Assembly: GCA_021768085.1 (NCBI GenBank)
Contig: JAETOJ010000012.1
Span: 1 to 64,000 of the forward strand
Source of the DNA: Bacillota bacterium
Lineage (GTDB): Bacteria > Bacillota > Clostridia > Oscillospirales > Oscillospiraceae
Reading direction: 5' to 3'
Length of the DNA: 64,000 nucleotides
Position 1 is the first letter of the stretch, and each line of letters opens with the position of its first letter. Positions 43,781 through 53,565 of the stretch are shown in pieces. Below the pieces are notes generated by a model, which was not told where the DNA came from, searched no databases, and worked only from the letters and a program-made list of their open reading frames with translations. The translations under genes were made by a program, and so were the position numbers.

Positions 43781-44926
43781 CTATCCCCCCGTCCCCGTAT
43801 CCAGGCACACCGGGTACAGCGACGTGGCCCACTCATAGCCCAGCTCCGTCAGCTCCCGGTCGGTATACAGGCGGAACTCCGGCTCCGACCGCTCCTCCCC
43901 GTCCTCTGGCGGAGGAACGGGCCGCAGGGACTGGGGCAGCAGATGCCGGCTGCCCTGGGGGGTGTTCACAATAAGCCACAGGCCTTGACCTCCGTCCACC
44001 GGCTCCACCCCAATCCCGCACTGGCGGCACAGGTGCTCCATGGCCATCAGCAGGCCGAAGTCGGAGGCCCCCGCCCCGGATAGCGCGTCCAGCGCCAGGT
44101 CAGAGCCCTCCTCCTCCCAGGTCACAGCGGTGGTCCGGACGAGGGCGGCCAGCTCCTCCACTGTGTAGCCCTCCCCGGCGGGGGGATGCTCCTCCAGCAG
44201 CGCGGAGGACGCCACCTCCAGCTGTTCCGCGTAGCTCTGCTCCTCCCCATCTGTCCCGAAGGGGAGGTTCAGCTTCACCTCGATGATCCGGCGGGCCCCC
44301 GTCTCGGGGTAGAGGGCCACCGAGATCCCCGTCCCGTCTCCGGAGGCGCTCAGCTGGTGGTGCCGGAACAGCTCCGGAACCCCCTGGCAGGCCAGGCGGA
44401 ACAGCTGCTCCACCAGCGACTTGTCCCCGGTGAAATAGGAGGCCAGGAAGGTGACGCTCCGCCGCCGCTCGGACACCAGCCGGTTCAGTTCCTGCCGCAC
44501 TCCGGTCAGACCCATCACGTCCGGGATATCCTCCACCTCCCGGGCGGTGCGGGTGTAGCGGATGGTGAGCTTCACCTCATAGTAGGTGAGGATCCGGGTG
44601 CTGTCCAGCTCCAGCGTCCCCACGGCGTAGGCCCCCACCGGCGTCTGGAGCACCGCCTCCCGGGCGGCGGCCAGATCCGCCTCCACGTCCCCGGCATAAT
44701 GGTACAGCCGGATGGTACCGCCTCCCCGGTGCCCGTCCACCATATACAGGATGGAATTCACCAGCCCCGCATAGCTCTCCGCCCGGAGGATGGACTCGTC
44801 ATCATCCTCTACGGCGTAGTCCACATGGTCGGCGGAGGACACGTGGCCCCGTTCCAGCATGGCGGCGCAGCCCCCCAGGGGTAGCAACCCCAGGCACAGC
44901 AGCAGGGCCAATATGCGCTTTTTCAC
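43781..44926 (-). CDS. Lipoprotein of unknown function with degenerate transglutaminase-like end
   Basis: 381 aa. Signal peptide with lipobox (ALLLCLGLLPLGGCAAM). The central part contains TRILTYYEVKLTIRYTRTA. The last 120 residues (LLMAMEHLCRQCGIGVEPV, then GLWLIVNTPQGSRHLLPQSL) look like a transglutaminase-like fold in which the usual Cys, His and Asp are not in place, so an inactive binding domain is suggested. This is inference. It ends in a terminator. Confidence 0.65.
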   Translation of the reverse strand: MKKRILALLLCLGLLPLGGCAAMLERGHVSSADHVDYAVEDDDESILRAESYAGLVNSILYMVDGHRGGGTIRLYHYAGDVEADLAAAREAVLQTPVGAYAVGTLELDSTRILTYYEVKLTIRYTRTAREVEDIPDVMGLTGVRQELNRLVSERRRSVTFLASYFTGDKSLVEQLFRLACQGVPELFRHHQLSASGDGTGISVALYPETGARRIIEVKLNLPFGTDGEEQSYAEQLEVASSALLEEHPPAGEGYTVEELAALVRTTAVTWEEEGSDLALDALSGAGASDFGLLMAMEHLCRQCGIGVEPVDGGQGLWLIVNTPQGSRHLLPQSLRPVPPPEDGEERSEPEFRLYTDRELTELGYEWATSLYPVCLDTGTGG

Positions 44927-45026
44927 TGCGAGCCCCCCTTTTGCGCTCAGTAGGGCGCGACGACCCGGCGGGCCGTTTGTGCCGGTGCCTTCCGTTCATG
45001 GTGCGACGGGCCGGGGTCGCCCCGCC

Positions 45027-45893
45027 CTACAGATCGTCCTTCTTATATTCTTTGAAGCCCTCGCCCAGCACGTCATGGGCGTCGCACACAATGAGGAAAG
45101 CGTTGGGGTCGATCTCCTTCACCGCCGCCTTGATGGCGGTGATCTCCCGTTGCTTGAAGGCGCACATCAGCACGTCCTTCTCCTTCCCCGTGTACGCCCC
45201 CTGGCCGTGGAGGATGGTGACCCCCCGATCCAGCCCCTTGAAAATGGCCTCCGAGATCTCCTTGTTCCGGTCGCTGATGATGTAGGCCACCTTGGCCTTG
45301 TCCATGCCGTACAGCACCCCGTCCATGACGATGGACGTGATATACAGCGCCACCAGCCCGTACAGGGCTGCCTTCAGCGTGCCGAAGGCCGCCGCCACCG
45401 ACAGGATCACCGCCAGGTCGATGCCCATCAGCAGCTTGCCCATGGGCAGCCACGCCAGCTTCAGCTTCAGCAGCCGGGCCAGCAGGTCGGTGCCGCCGGT
45501 GGTGGCTCCCTGCTGGAACACCAGCCCCAGGGACAGCCCCATCAGCACCCCGCCGAAGATGGTGGCCAGCATGGGATCCATGGGCTGCCAGGAATAGACG
45601 GCGGTGAGCAGGTCGATGAATACCGATGAGAGGAACATGGCGTACAGCGACGACACCAGCAGCCGCCCGCCGATGAGCTTCCACCCCAGCAGGAACAGGG
45701 GGATGTTCAGCACAATGACGGTGACGCCCACGGGCAGGGCCGGGATCAGATAGTTGAGAATCTGGGCCACGCCGGTGACGCCGCCGAAGGCGATGCCGTT
45801 GGGGGCGTAGCACCAGACGAAGCCCAGGGCGTAGGCGGCGGCGCCCAGGGTGATAATCATAAAGGAGATCAGAGTCTTTTTCACAGTTGCCAT
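45027..45893 (-). CDS. YitT-family membrane protein
   Basis: 288 aa from the ATG at 45893; the longer track ORF extends into the repeat. Five to six membrane helices (LISFMIITLGAAAYALGFVW, GIAFGGVTGVAQILNYLI) and a cytoplasmic C-terminal DUF2179 domain (AYIISDRNKEISEAIFKGLD, RGVTILHGQGAYTGKEKDVL). Function of the family is not settled; DUF2179 may bind a ligand. Confidence 0.9.
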   Translation of the reverse strand: MATVKKTLISFMIITLGAAAYALGFVWCYAPNGIAFGGVTGVAQILNYLIPALPVGVTVIVLNIPLFLLGWKLIGGRLLVSSLYAMFLSSVFIDLLTAVYSWQPMDPMLATIFGGVLMGLSLGLVFQQGATTGGTDLLARLLKLKLAWLPMGKLLMGIDLAVILSVAAAFGTLKAALYGLVALYITSIVMDGVLYGMDKAKVAYIISDRNKEISEAIFKGLDRGVTILHGQGAYTGKEKDVLMCAFKQREITAIKAAVKEIDPNAFLIVCDAHDVLGEGFKEYKKDDL

Positions 45894-45954
45894 AGGGCGG
45901 CCTTCTTTCCAATGATGGGGTCTTGCTGCGCTGCGCCTGTTCGCAGCGCGCAAT

Positions 45955-46039
45955 GGGGCCCCCGCAAAGCCGCCCTTCGGGCTTTGTGGGGAAAGGAGGG
46001 GCAGCGTAACGAACGAACTTTCGCCGCAGGCGGAAGCGA
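45955..46039. repeat. Second intergenic repeat family, copy 1
   Basis: Begins GGGGCCCCCGCAAAGCCGCC, contains a hairpin around CTTTCGGG-type loop (AAAGCCGCCC/GGGCTTT) and a second small one (CGCCGCAGGCG). A similar stretch lies at 57160-57247. It fills the 173-bp gap between YitT and parC. Confidence 0.75.
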
Positions 46040-46066
46040 GGGATATGCAGCTTGCCCCAACGTGCT

Positions 46067-48319
46067 TTATAGCAGCGTCATCTGCTCCTCCCCCCGATCT
46101 TCCTCCTTGAGGAGGGCTCCGGCGGCGGGCAGGGAGCGGGCCCGGTAACGGGCGGCGTTGACGATGTGGGTGGCGGCCAAGGGCTTCGCCCACTCCACTT
46201 TATGCCGGGCCTTCACCGCCATGACACCCACCCCCTGGGTGTTCCGGGTGGTCTTGGGGGTGAGGGACGCGGTATGGAACACCACGCACCGCCCGTCCGA
46301 GGATCCCACCGCCATCTCCTGATCCTCCGGGAGCAGGCAGGCGGACACCAGGGGGAACTTGTCGCAGTAGGCCCCGGTGAGCTTCCGCCGCCGGGTTTGG
46401 GTCTGGTAGGCGGACAGCTCCACCCGGGCGGCCTTGCCGTTGTCGAAGAAGAACAGCACATGGGCGGAGTAGTCCCCCGGGGCGCAGGCCCACACGAACT
46501 TTTCCTCCGGATCCATGCCCAGCTTGGCGGGCAGGTAATCGCCTAAAACGCTGGCCTTGGCGTCGTCGAAGTCGCTGAGGCGGGTCTTGTAGCACTGCTG
46601 CTTATCGGTGAACACCAGCAGCTCGTCCCCGTTGGCCCCCTCCCACTGGAGGTACGGCCCGTCCCCCTCCTTGTACTTCTGCTCGCCACTCATGCGCAGG
46701 GACTGGGGGGTGATCTTCTTGAAGTACCCCTCCCGGGAGATGAACACGTTCACCGGATAGGCGGGGATCTCCTCCGCCGCCGCGGCCTGCACCTCCACCG
46801 CCTGCTGGTACTCGTAGACGATCTCGGTGCGCCGGGGGACGGCGTATTTCTTCTTGACGTTTTGCAGCTCCTCGGTGATGATCCTCTTGATCCGGTCGGG
46901 GGAGTTGATGATCTCCTTCAGGTCGGCGATCTCGTCCTCCAGGGAGGCGGTCTCCTCCGTCCGCTTGAGGATATACTCCTTGTTGATGTTGCGCAGCCGG
47001 ATGTCCGCCACGTACTCCGCCTGGATCTGGTCGATGCCGAAGCCGATGATCAGGTTGGGCACCACCTCGGCCTCCTCCTCCGTCTCCCGGATGATGCGGA
47101 TGGCCTTGTCAATGTCCAGCAGGATGCGCTTCAGGCCCTTAAGGAGGTGGAGCTTCTCCTCCTTCTTCTTGCAGACGTGCCAGGTGCGCCGGCGCACCCC
47201 GTCCATCCGCCAGGCAATCCACTCCTCCAGGATCTCGCCCACCCCCATCACCCGGGGCACCCCGGCGATGAGGATGTTGAAGTTGCAGGAGAAGGTGTCC
47301 TGGAGGGGGGTGGCCTGGAACAGCCGGGCCATCAGCTTTTCCGGATCCGTCCCCCGCTTCAGGTCGATGGCCAGCTTCAGGCCGTTCAGATCCGTCTCGT
47401 CCCGCATATCGGCGATCTCCCGGATTTTGCCCCCCTTCACCAGCTCGGCCACCTTGTCCAGGATGGCCTCCACGGTGGTGGAGTAAGGGATCTCGTAGAT
47501 CTCGATGACGTTGTCCGCCTTGCTGTACCGCCACTTGGCCCGCAGCTTGACGGGCCCCCGGCCGGTGCGGTAGATCTCACTGAGGGCCGCTCCGTCGTAC
47601 AGCAGCTCCCCGCCGGTGGAGAAGTCCGGGGCCTTCAAAATACCCAGCAGATCCACCCCGGGGTTCTTCATGTAGGCGATGGCGGCGTCGCACACCTCGC
47701 CCAGGTTGAAGCCGCACAGGTTGGACGCCATGCTGACGGCGATGCCCTGATTGGCGGACACCAGCACGTTGGGGAAGGTGGTGGGCAGCAGGGTGGGCTC
47801 GGTGAGCTTGCCGTCGTAGTTGGGCACAAAGTCCACCGCGTCCTGGTCGATGTCCCGGAACAGCTCCTGGCAGATGGGATCCAGGCGCACCTCCGTATAC
47901 CGGGAGGCGGCCCAGGCCATGTCCCGGGAGTACACCTTGCCGAAGTTGCCCTTGGAGTCCACCAGGGGGTGGAGCAGGGCCCCGTAGCCCCGGGACAAGC
48001 GCACCATGGTGTCGTAGATGGCGGCGTCCCCGTGGGGGTTGAGCTTCATGGTGGCCCCCACCACGTTGGCGGACTTGGTGCGCGCTCCGCCCAGCAGCTT
48101 CATCTGGTACATGGTGTACAGCAGCTTCCGGTGGGAGGGCTTGAAGCCGTCGATCTCCGGGATAGCCCGGGAGACAATGACGGACATGGCGTAGGGCATA
48201 TAGTTGAGCTCCAGCGTCTCGGTGATGGGCTGCTCCAGCACCTGGGCCCGCAGGCCCAGCACGTTGGGGTTGTCCACCTTTTTGGGTCCCTTCTGTTCCG
48301 GGGTTTTCTTCTTGGCCAA
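46067..48319 (-). CDS. parC: Type IIA topoisomerase A subunit (ParC/GyrA-like)
   Basis: 750 aa. N-terminal breakage-reunion domain: MPYAMSVIVSRAIPEIDGF, PSHRKLLYTMY, ANVVGATMKLNPHGDAAIYD, and the catalytic Tyr in MAWAASRYTEVRLD. The C-terminal pinwheel lacks a clear GyrA box, favouring topoisomerase IV or a related decatenase. Its partner ParE-like gene is 5.4 kb upstream on the same strand, separated by three unrelated genes. Starts 5 bp after the DUF6056 stop. Confidence 0.9.
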   Translation of the reverse strand: MAKKKTPEQKGPKKVDNPNVLGLRAQVLEQPITETLELNYMPYAMSVIVSRAIPEIDGFKPSHRKLLYTMYQMKLLGGARTKSANVVGATMKLNPHGDAAIYDTMVRLSRGYGALLHPLVDSKGNFGKVYSRDMAWAASRYTEVRLDPICQELFRDIDQDAVDFVPNYDGKLTEPTLLPTTFPNVLVSANQGIAVSMASNLCGFNLGEVCDAAIAYMKNPGVDLLGILKAPDFSTGGELLYDGAALSEIYRTGRGPVKLRAKWRYSKADNVIEIYEIPYSTTVEAILDKVAELVKGGKIREIADMRDETDLNGLKLAIDLKRGTDPEKLMARLFQATPLQDTFSCNFNILIAGVPRVMGVGEILEEWIAWRMDGVRRRTWHVCKKKEEKLHLLKGLKRILLDIDKAIRIIRETEEEAEVVPNLIIGFGIDQIQAEYVADIRLRNINKEYILKRTEETASLEDEIADLKEIINSPDRIKRIITEELQNVKKKYAVPRRTEIVYEYQQAVEVQAAAAEEIPAYPVNVFISREGYFKKITPQSLRMSGEQKYKEGDGPYLQWEGANGDELLVFTDKQQCYKTRLSDFDDAKASVLGDYLPAKLGMDPEEKFVWACAPGDYSAHVLFFFDNGKAARVELSAYQTQTRRRKLTGAYCDKFPLVSACLLPEDQEMAVGSSDGRCVVFHTASLTPKTTRNTQGVGVMAVKARHKVEWAKPLAATHIVNAARYRARSLPAAGALLKEEDRGEEQMTLL

Positions 48320-48324
48320 TGGGA

Positions 48325-49779
48325 TCAGTCCTTACTGTTGGTTTGTGGCAGGGCGCGCACGGTGTTCTTGCCATAGTAGTTGGCACAGGCGATGTTGGGG
48401 AAGCTGTCCGGGATCTCCTCCAGATTGAAGGCGTACAGCAGGGGCGGGCGAACGGGCAGGGCCTCCACCACCACGTCCGGCCCGGAGTCGGGGTCGGACA
48501 GGATCCGATCCCACTCCAGCACGGCGGCGTCATAGGCCCGGGCGGAGCCGTCCGCCAGCGCTCGGACGCACTGGCCTGACGTGGTCTTGGGGAGGTTGAG
48601 GATAAAGCCGATGCAGCCCAGGGCCAGCCCCAGGGCGGCCAGACCCCGGCCCAGCCGGGGCGGGGGGGTGCGCCCCTGCCGCTCCATGCGATGGCGCAGC
48701 CAGCCCAGCCAGTAGCCCAGGCACAGGATGGTCAGCCACAGATAGCTGTCATAGACGATATTGCGCAGCCGTCCCGGCCCGGGGGCGGCCAGGGCGTAGA
48801 GGTGGGGGGCGTTCTGGCAGGCCAGGGCCAGGAACAGCACCACTGTGGCCAGCCCCGGCAGGGGGAAGGAAAAATCCGTCCCCCCCACCGCCTGCCACAG
48901 CAGGGGGATCAGGAGGATCAGCAACGCCAGGGTGGGCAGGTTGAACCAGCCTACCATGTCCTCCCCCGCCAGGGTGAGGGAGCGCAGCACGGCCTGCACC
49001 GGCCCCAGCCCCTCAGAGGACGCCTGGCGCACCTGGTTGCCCGGGGCCAGGGCGTTGATCAGGAAACCGGTGATCAGTACCAGCTCCACCAGCAGGGGCT
49101 GCCAGACCTTTCGTTTGTCCCGGAGCAGGGCCAGCAGGACAAAGCCCGCCGTCAGCAGGCAGGCAAACAGGCCGGACACATAGTTCCCCCCGCCGATGAC
49201 TGCCGCCAGCGCCACCGCCAACCCCAGCCACAGCCCCGGCCTCCCGGGGTTGAGCTGGAGCCGGATCAGGCAGCAGGCCAGCAGCAGGGTGAGGCAGTAG
49301 AACAGGGTGTAGTAGGTGGAGCCGTTCCACCAGAAGAACGCCTGGTGGGGGCTGGGTTGGAACTGGACGGTCACCAGCAGCAGCCCCGCCGTAAAGCCCA
49401 GCCACGCCCCCCGGCCCTGCCCCAGCCACCGCCGCAGCAGGGTGTGGGACAGAGCCAGAGCAGACAGGATCAGGGCGGACAGCAACACCACAGGGGTGAG
49501 GGCGTAGGCCCCCTCGGCGATCAGCCCCGGCTGGAGAGCCATCACCGCCGTCCCGGCGTAGGTGCCCTGCCAGCCGAAGTAGTAGCGTTTGATGGTGTAA
49601 AACAGGGCGGTGAGGGGAGTGCGCCCGTCTGCCGTCGCGTGATGGATCCACTCGGAGAATGCGTAATCATCCCCGTAAGGGTGGGCACAGTCCCCCACCA
49701 GCAGGATGGGGATCACCGATAGCAGCAGCACCCCGAGGAGGGCCGCCACTGGCCAGTTCCGCTTGAGTTTTGCGCCCAT
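48325..49779 (-). CDS. Polytopic GT-C-like membrane protein (DUF6056-like)
   Basis: 484 aa, about 11 membrane helices. An acidic motif in the first external loop (HPYGDDYAFSEWIHH) recalls the catalytic Asp pair of GT-C glycosyltransferases; a soluble C-terminal part (ANYYGKNTVRALP) follows. Probably transfers sugars from a lipid carrier to surface polymers (inference). It is closely coupled to parC. Confidence 0.7.
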   Translation of the reverse strand: MGAKLKRNWPVAALLGVLLLSVIPILLVGDCAHPYGDDYAFSEWIHHATADGRTPLTALFYTIKRYYFGWQGTYAGTAVMALQPGLIAEGAYALTPVVLLSALILSALALSHTLLRRWLGQGRGAWLGFTAGLLLVTVQFQPSPHQAFFWWNGSTYYTLFYCLTLLLACCLIRLQLNPGRPGLWLGLAVALAAVIGGGNYVSGLFACLLTAGFVLLALLRDKRKVWQPLLVELVLITGFLINALAPGNQVRQASSEGLGPVQAVLRSLTLAGEDMVGWFNLPTLALLILLIPLLWQAVGGTDFSFPLPGLATVVLFLALACQNAPHLYALAAPGPGRLRNIVYDSYLWLTILCLGYWLGWLRHRMERQGRTPPPRLGRGLAALGLALGCIGFILNLPKTTSGQCVRALADGSARAYDAAVLEWDRILSDPDSGPDVVVEALPVRPPLLYAFNLEEIPDSFPNIACANYYGKNTVRALPQTNSKD

Positions 49780-49858
49780 GGGGGATCACGCCTTTCCTTT
49801 GCGGTGCCAAGACTATCGAAAAAGCCGCTTCTGTTCCGATACCGGGAAGGAAGATAGT

Positions 49859-49993
49859 GTGAAAGAAACCCAGGAGGGGTGTCTTTCACGTTCAATCAAC
49901 GGATTTTTGGAACGTTCTTTGTTCCAAAAATCCGCGCTCAACGTGGCGAAAAGTCTTTTCGCCACGCTGAGCCCTCCCCCCGCGGGGGAGGGC
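49859..49993. repeat. Cluster of four consecutive hairpins
   Basis: GTGAAAGA/TCTTTCAC; CGGATTTTTGGAAC/GTTCCAAAAATCCG (14 bp, perfect); GCTCAACGTGGCGAAAAG/CTTTTCGCCACGCTGAGC (one bulge); GCCCTCCCCC/GGGGGAGGGC. They fill the 224-bp gap between two - strand genes. Confidence 0.8.
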
Positions 49994-50003
49994 TTTGCAT
50001 CGT

Positions 50004-51611
50004 TCAGGGATTCAGCAGCGCCCCGGCGTCCACCACGTTGGAGCCCTCGGGAGGCTGATCCTCCGGGTTCTCGATGGTGGTGCCCCAGGTCTGGGTGAGG
50101 GTCAGCTTACCCTCGCCCAGATTGGCGATGTGGAGACTCATGTTTAGGGTGGCGTTCCCGGCGTCCTGCTTCGCGTCCATGGTGAGCTTGATGGCGGGCA
50201 CGCCGGCCTGGGCCGCGGTCTCCACGGTGCAGGTCATGTCAACTCCGCCCTTGCTGTCCACTTTCACGGTAATCTGGTACTCCTCAAAGGCGGCCTTCGC
50301 CTCCTCCATATCGTCGGCGCTGAGGCCCATGTCCTCGTACAGCGCCATCAGGTCGTCCACGCCGATGGTGCGGGTGGACACGCCGCCGTCGGTGGTGAAG
50401 GTGTCATCCCCATAGAGGGCGGTCATCATCCCCACCGTGGAACCCAGAGCGGCCACGCTGATCACGGAGTTCTCGTCCAGCACACCTGTCAGGGCGGAGC
50501 CGATGGTGGTCTCCCCGGTCTGGGCAAAGGCCATCTCGCTCAGCTCAGCGCCCAGATCCAGGCCCAGCCAAACGTTGTCCACCCCGGCCAGCTTATCCAG
50601 AGAGGCCATCCGGAACCAGCCCAGCCCCTTCCGGGTCAGGATGATCTCCATGTCCTCCAGGCCGTCCAGCACCAGATTCACCTGCTCGCTCAGGTTGGCG
50701 GTATCCCCCTCGTTGGCGCTGATCAGCAGCTTCACCAGCTCGTCCTTCACATTGTCGGACAGCTTCAGGGACACCTGGGCGCTGGCTGCCTCCGTGTTGA
50801 AGTTCTGCTTGCCGGACAGGTCGGCAGTGTAGGTCTTATTGCCGTTGATGGTGTCGAAGGCGGTGACCGTCAGGTTCCCCTTCAAGTCGGCCTGGTAGTT
50901 TTTGCCCTCCTCCATGGCCGCGCCCTGGTTGGCCTGCACTTTATTGAGGATGGTGAAGTCCTTGTCGATCTCCGCCGCCAGCGCCGCCCGATCCAGCAGC
51001 ACGGTGGTCTGGAAGTCGCCGTCCCAGCCCACCTCGTAGCCCAGGGCCTCGCTGATGAAGCGGATGGGCACATAGGTGCGACCGCCCTTGATGTAGGGGG
51101 CGCAATCCATGACGATGTCGTCCGGCTTGGGGGTGTCCTTGTTGTTGTCGGCAGTGGGGGTAACCGTCACGGTGGTGCTGCCGATGGTAAACTCATAGGC
51201 ATAGCCGTCCAGCACAAAGGTCACCACCCCGTCCTGGTAGCCGATCTCTCCGCCCAGGGTCTCCACCAGCGCCCGGACGGGGATCATGGTGCGGCTGCTG
51301 GAGATCTCGGGGACGGCGTCCGGGAACTGGACATAGGCCCCGTTCACCAGTACGCCGATCTGCCCGGGCACGCCGCCCAGAGCGGTCTTGAGGGCATCCA
51401 CGTCCACGTTGGCGGGTATCTCGGTGGTAAAGATGGCCGTGGGGCCGTCCGCGCCGCCGATGATGCCAATGGCGTCTCTCGAAGTGTAAGCGGGCACAGC
51501 CTCACCGTCCACCGTGTAGGCGCCGTCCACGGGGGCGGGGGCCGCGAAGGCCGGTACCGCCAGGGCCAGCGTCATGGCCAGAGACAGCAGCAGTGCAAAC
51601 AGTTTCTTCAT
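50004..51611 (-). CDS. Secreted stalk-domain protein (copper amine oxidase N-terminal-like), paralog 1
   Basis: 535 aa with signal peptide (LFALLLSLAMTLALAVPAFA). Two copper-amine-oxidase-N-like stalk segments: SSRTMIPVRALVETLGGEIG and GGRTYVPIRFISEALGYEVG. The rest resembles a lipoprotein-like beta fold. Near the N-terminus is the unusual string IGIIGGADGPTAIF, the hallmark of Na+-pumping decarboxylase beta subunits, absent from the paralog next door. Likely a cell-surface protein; ends QPPEGSNVVDAGALLNP, conserved in both paralogs. Confidence 0.82.
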   Translation of the reverse strand: MKKLFALLLSLAMTLALAVPAFAAPAPVDGAYTVDGEAVPAYTSRDAIGIIGGADGPTAIFTTEIPANVDVDALKTALGGVPGQIGVLVNGAYVQFPDAVPEISSSRTMIPVRALVETLGGEIGYQDGVVTFVLDGYAYEFTIGSTTVTVTPTADNNKDTPKPDDIVMDCAPYIKGGRTYVPIRFISEALGYEVGWDGDFQTTVLLDRAALAAEIDKDFTILNKVQANQGAAMEEGKNYQADLKGNLTVTAFDTINGNKTYTADLSGKQNFNTEAASAQVSLKLSDNVKDELVKLLISANEGDTANLSEQVNLVLDGLEDMEIILTRKGLGWFRMASLDKLAGVDNVWLGLDLGAELSEMAFAQTGETTIGSALTGVLDENSVISVAALGSTVGMMTALYGDDTFTTDGGVSTRTIGVDDLMALYEDMGLSADDMEEAKAAFEEYQITVKVDSKGGVDMTCTVETAAQAGVPAIKLTMDAKQDAGNATLNMSLHIANLGEGKLTLTQTWGTTIENPEDQPPEGSNVVDAGALLNP

Positions 51612-51813
51612 CTTGGTTCCTCCTTTTTATGACTCGTGGGTTTCTATCGTTACGCCGCCGCGCGGCGCGGGGGACTGAGAGACCTTCCCACTTTCAAGGG
51701 ACGATGCTTGTCGGAGGCTGGCGTCCATCGCCGGCCGAGCCGGAGACGAGACAGGCGCACAGCAAGGCCGTGACGGATAAGGGGGCTTAACGGGGGTGCC
51801 CCCGCCTCTGTGC

Positions 51814-53565
51814 TCAGGGATCCAGCATCTCCCCGGCGTCCACCACGGTGGAACCTTCGGGGGGCTGGGTCTCGGGGGTGGCCGGGTCGGTTCGCAGCTC
51901 GCTGGTGAGGGTGAATTTCATGGTGCCCACGTTGGCTATATGGAGATTCACGGTCATGGACGTCCGGCCCGAGCGCACGGACTCCTCCAGCGACAGGCGG
52001 GCGCTGGTGTCCCCGATGTGCTGGGGCAGGGTGTGGATCAGGGCAGACACCCTGCCGTTCCCCCGGCTGTCCACGGTGAGGGTGTACTCCAGCTCCTTGT
52101 ACTCCTTGGCCATCTCCCGGCGCAGCTCGGCCAGCTCCTCCTCGGTGAACGTATCCGGGTCATAGTCCCTCAGCGCCCAGTCGATGAGGGCGTCCAGATC
52201 CCACCTCAGCGTGGACACGCCGTCGGTGGTGGTAAAGCATTTGTCGCCCAGCAGCTCCTCCATGGCGTCCGCGTAATCCATAGCCGCCGCCCAGCTCAGC
52301 GCGGAATCCTCATAGGTGGCCAGATACTGCTCGCTCACGGTGGCGGTCTGCCCCAGCTGGGCAAACACGGCCTCCATAACCTGGGGATCCGCCGCCAGGC
52401 CCAGCCAGATGTCCTCCCCACCGCCCGCCTGATTTAGCAGAGGGGAGCTCACCCAGGCCAGCCCCTTCCGGGTGATGATGTAATCCAGCTCCAGCTTACG
52501 CAGGGCGGCGCGCAGCTCCTCCACCTCCTCCTCGGGCAGGCCCTGGCCCGCCAACAGCTTCACCAGCTCGTCGGCCAGATTGTCAGACAGGGTGAGGGCA
52601 TAGCTGCCGTTGACCGCCTGGGTGTTGAACAGCTCGCTCCCGGTGAGGGCGGCGGTGTAGGTGGTATTGCCGTTCAGGGTGTCAAAGGCGGTGAAGGTCA
52701 AATCGCCCTTCACGGTGCCCCGCAGGCTCTTGCCCTCCTCCATGGTATAGCTTTGGACGGCCAGCATCCGGTTGAGGATGGTGAAACGGCCGTCGATCTC
52801 CGCGGCCAGCGCTTCCAGGTCGGTGAGGACGGCGGTCTCAAAATCGCTGTCCCAGCTCACCCGGTAGCCCAGGATCTCACCCAGAAAGCGCACAGGCACA
52901 TAGGTACGGCCCCCCTTGATGTAGGGCGCACAGTCCATGGGGAACATCTGTCCGTCGCCGGGCAGCTCGCCGCCGGTGTACTCCGTGAGCACCTCACTGC
53001 TACCCGGAGTGAAGGTCAGGCGAACCCCGCCCGCCTGGCAGATCACCTTGCCGTCCGTCATCTCAGCCTGGCCACCCAGGGCCTCCACGATGGGGCGCAC
53101 GGGCACCATGGTGCGGCCCCCTGTCACCTCGGGAATGGCGTCTGGGAACCGGACGTATTCACCGTTGAGCATCACGCCGATCTGGCCGGGCACGCCGCCC
53201 ATGGCCTCCTTCAGGGCGTCCACCTGGTTCTGATGCTCCTCCGCCTTGAGCAGCTCCCACATCTGGTACAGCACCATCTCGTCCAGGAACTCCTCCTCGG
53301 TCATCTCCCAGTACTCCATGTACTCCTCGGGGGAGTCATAGTAGGGGTACTCCTGGGCGAAGTAGTCGTAGGCGCTGGCCCTGAGCTGATCCTCCAGACC
53401 GGGGTGGGCGTCCAGGTACGCCCGCTCCTCCGCCCACAGGTCGAAGTCTTCCTCCAGGATGCCGTTGATGGGGATGATATCCTCCGGAGCGGGAGCCGCA
53501 AAGGCCGGCACTGTCAGCGACAGCGACAGCGCCAGGGACAGCAGAACTGCGGTCAGTTTTTTCAT
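51814..53565 (-). CDS. Secreted stalk-domain protein (copper amine oxidase N-terminal-like), paralog 2
   Basis: 583 aa, signal peptide (AVLLSLALSLSLTVPAFA). Same architecture as its neighbour: stalk segments GGRTMVPVRPIVEALGGQAE and GGRTYVPVRFLGEILGYRVS, matching later blocks (RKGLAWVSSPLLNQ, ATYEDSALSWA) and the end PPEGSTVVDAGEMLDP. A tandem duplication; the upstream leaders are also alike. It has an acidic N-terminal insertion (YFAQEYPYYDSPEEYMEYWE) instead of the IGIIGGADGPT string. Confidence 0.85.
   Translation of the reverse strand: MKKLTAVLLSLALSLSLTVPAFAAPAPEDIIPINGILEEDFDLWAEERAYLDAHPGLEDQLRASAYDYFAQEYPYYDSPEEYMEYWEMTEEEFLDEMVLYQMWELLKAEEHQNQVDALKEAMGGVPGQIGVMLNGEYVRFPDAIPEVTGGRTMVPVRPIVEALGGQAEMTDGKVICQAGGVRLTFTPGSSEVLTEYTGGELPGDGQMFPMDCAPYIKGGRTYVPVRFLGEILGYRVSWDSDFETAVLTDLEALAAEIDGRFTILNRMLAVQSYTMEEGKSLRGTVKGDLTFTAFDTLNGNTTYTAALTGSELFNTQAVNGSYALTLSDNLADELVKLLAGQGLPEEEVEELRAALRKLELDYIITRKGLAWVSSPLLNQAGGGEDIWLGLAADPQVMEAVFAQLGQTATVSEQYLATYEDSALSWAAAMDYADAMEELLGDKCFTTTDGVSTLRWDLDALIDWALRDYDPDTFTEEELAELRREMAKEYKELEYTLTVDSRGNGRVSALIHTLPQHIGDTSARLSLEESVRSGRTSMTVNLHIANVGTMKFTLTSELRTDPATPETQPPEGSTVVDAGEMLDP

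Noticed and set aside
43781-44926. Spore germination protein GerAC
   Set aside because: Lipobox and size fit and a segment resembles it loosely, but no gerA/gerB neighbours and the C-terminus is different.
46862-48376. 504-aa + strand ORF over parC
   Set aside because: Antisense shadow of a conserved gene.
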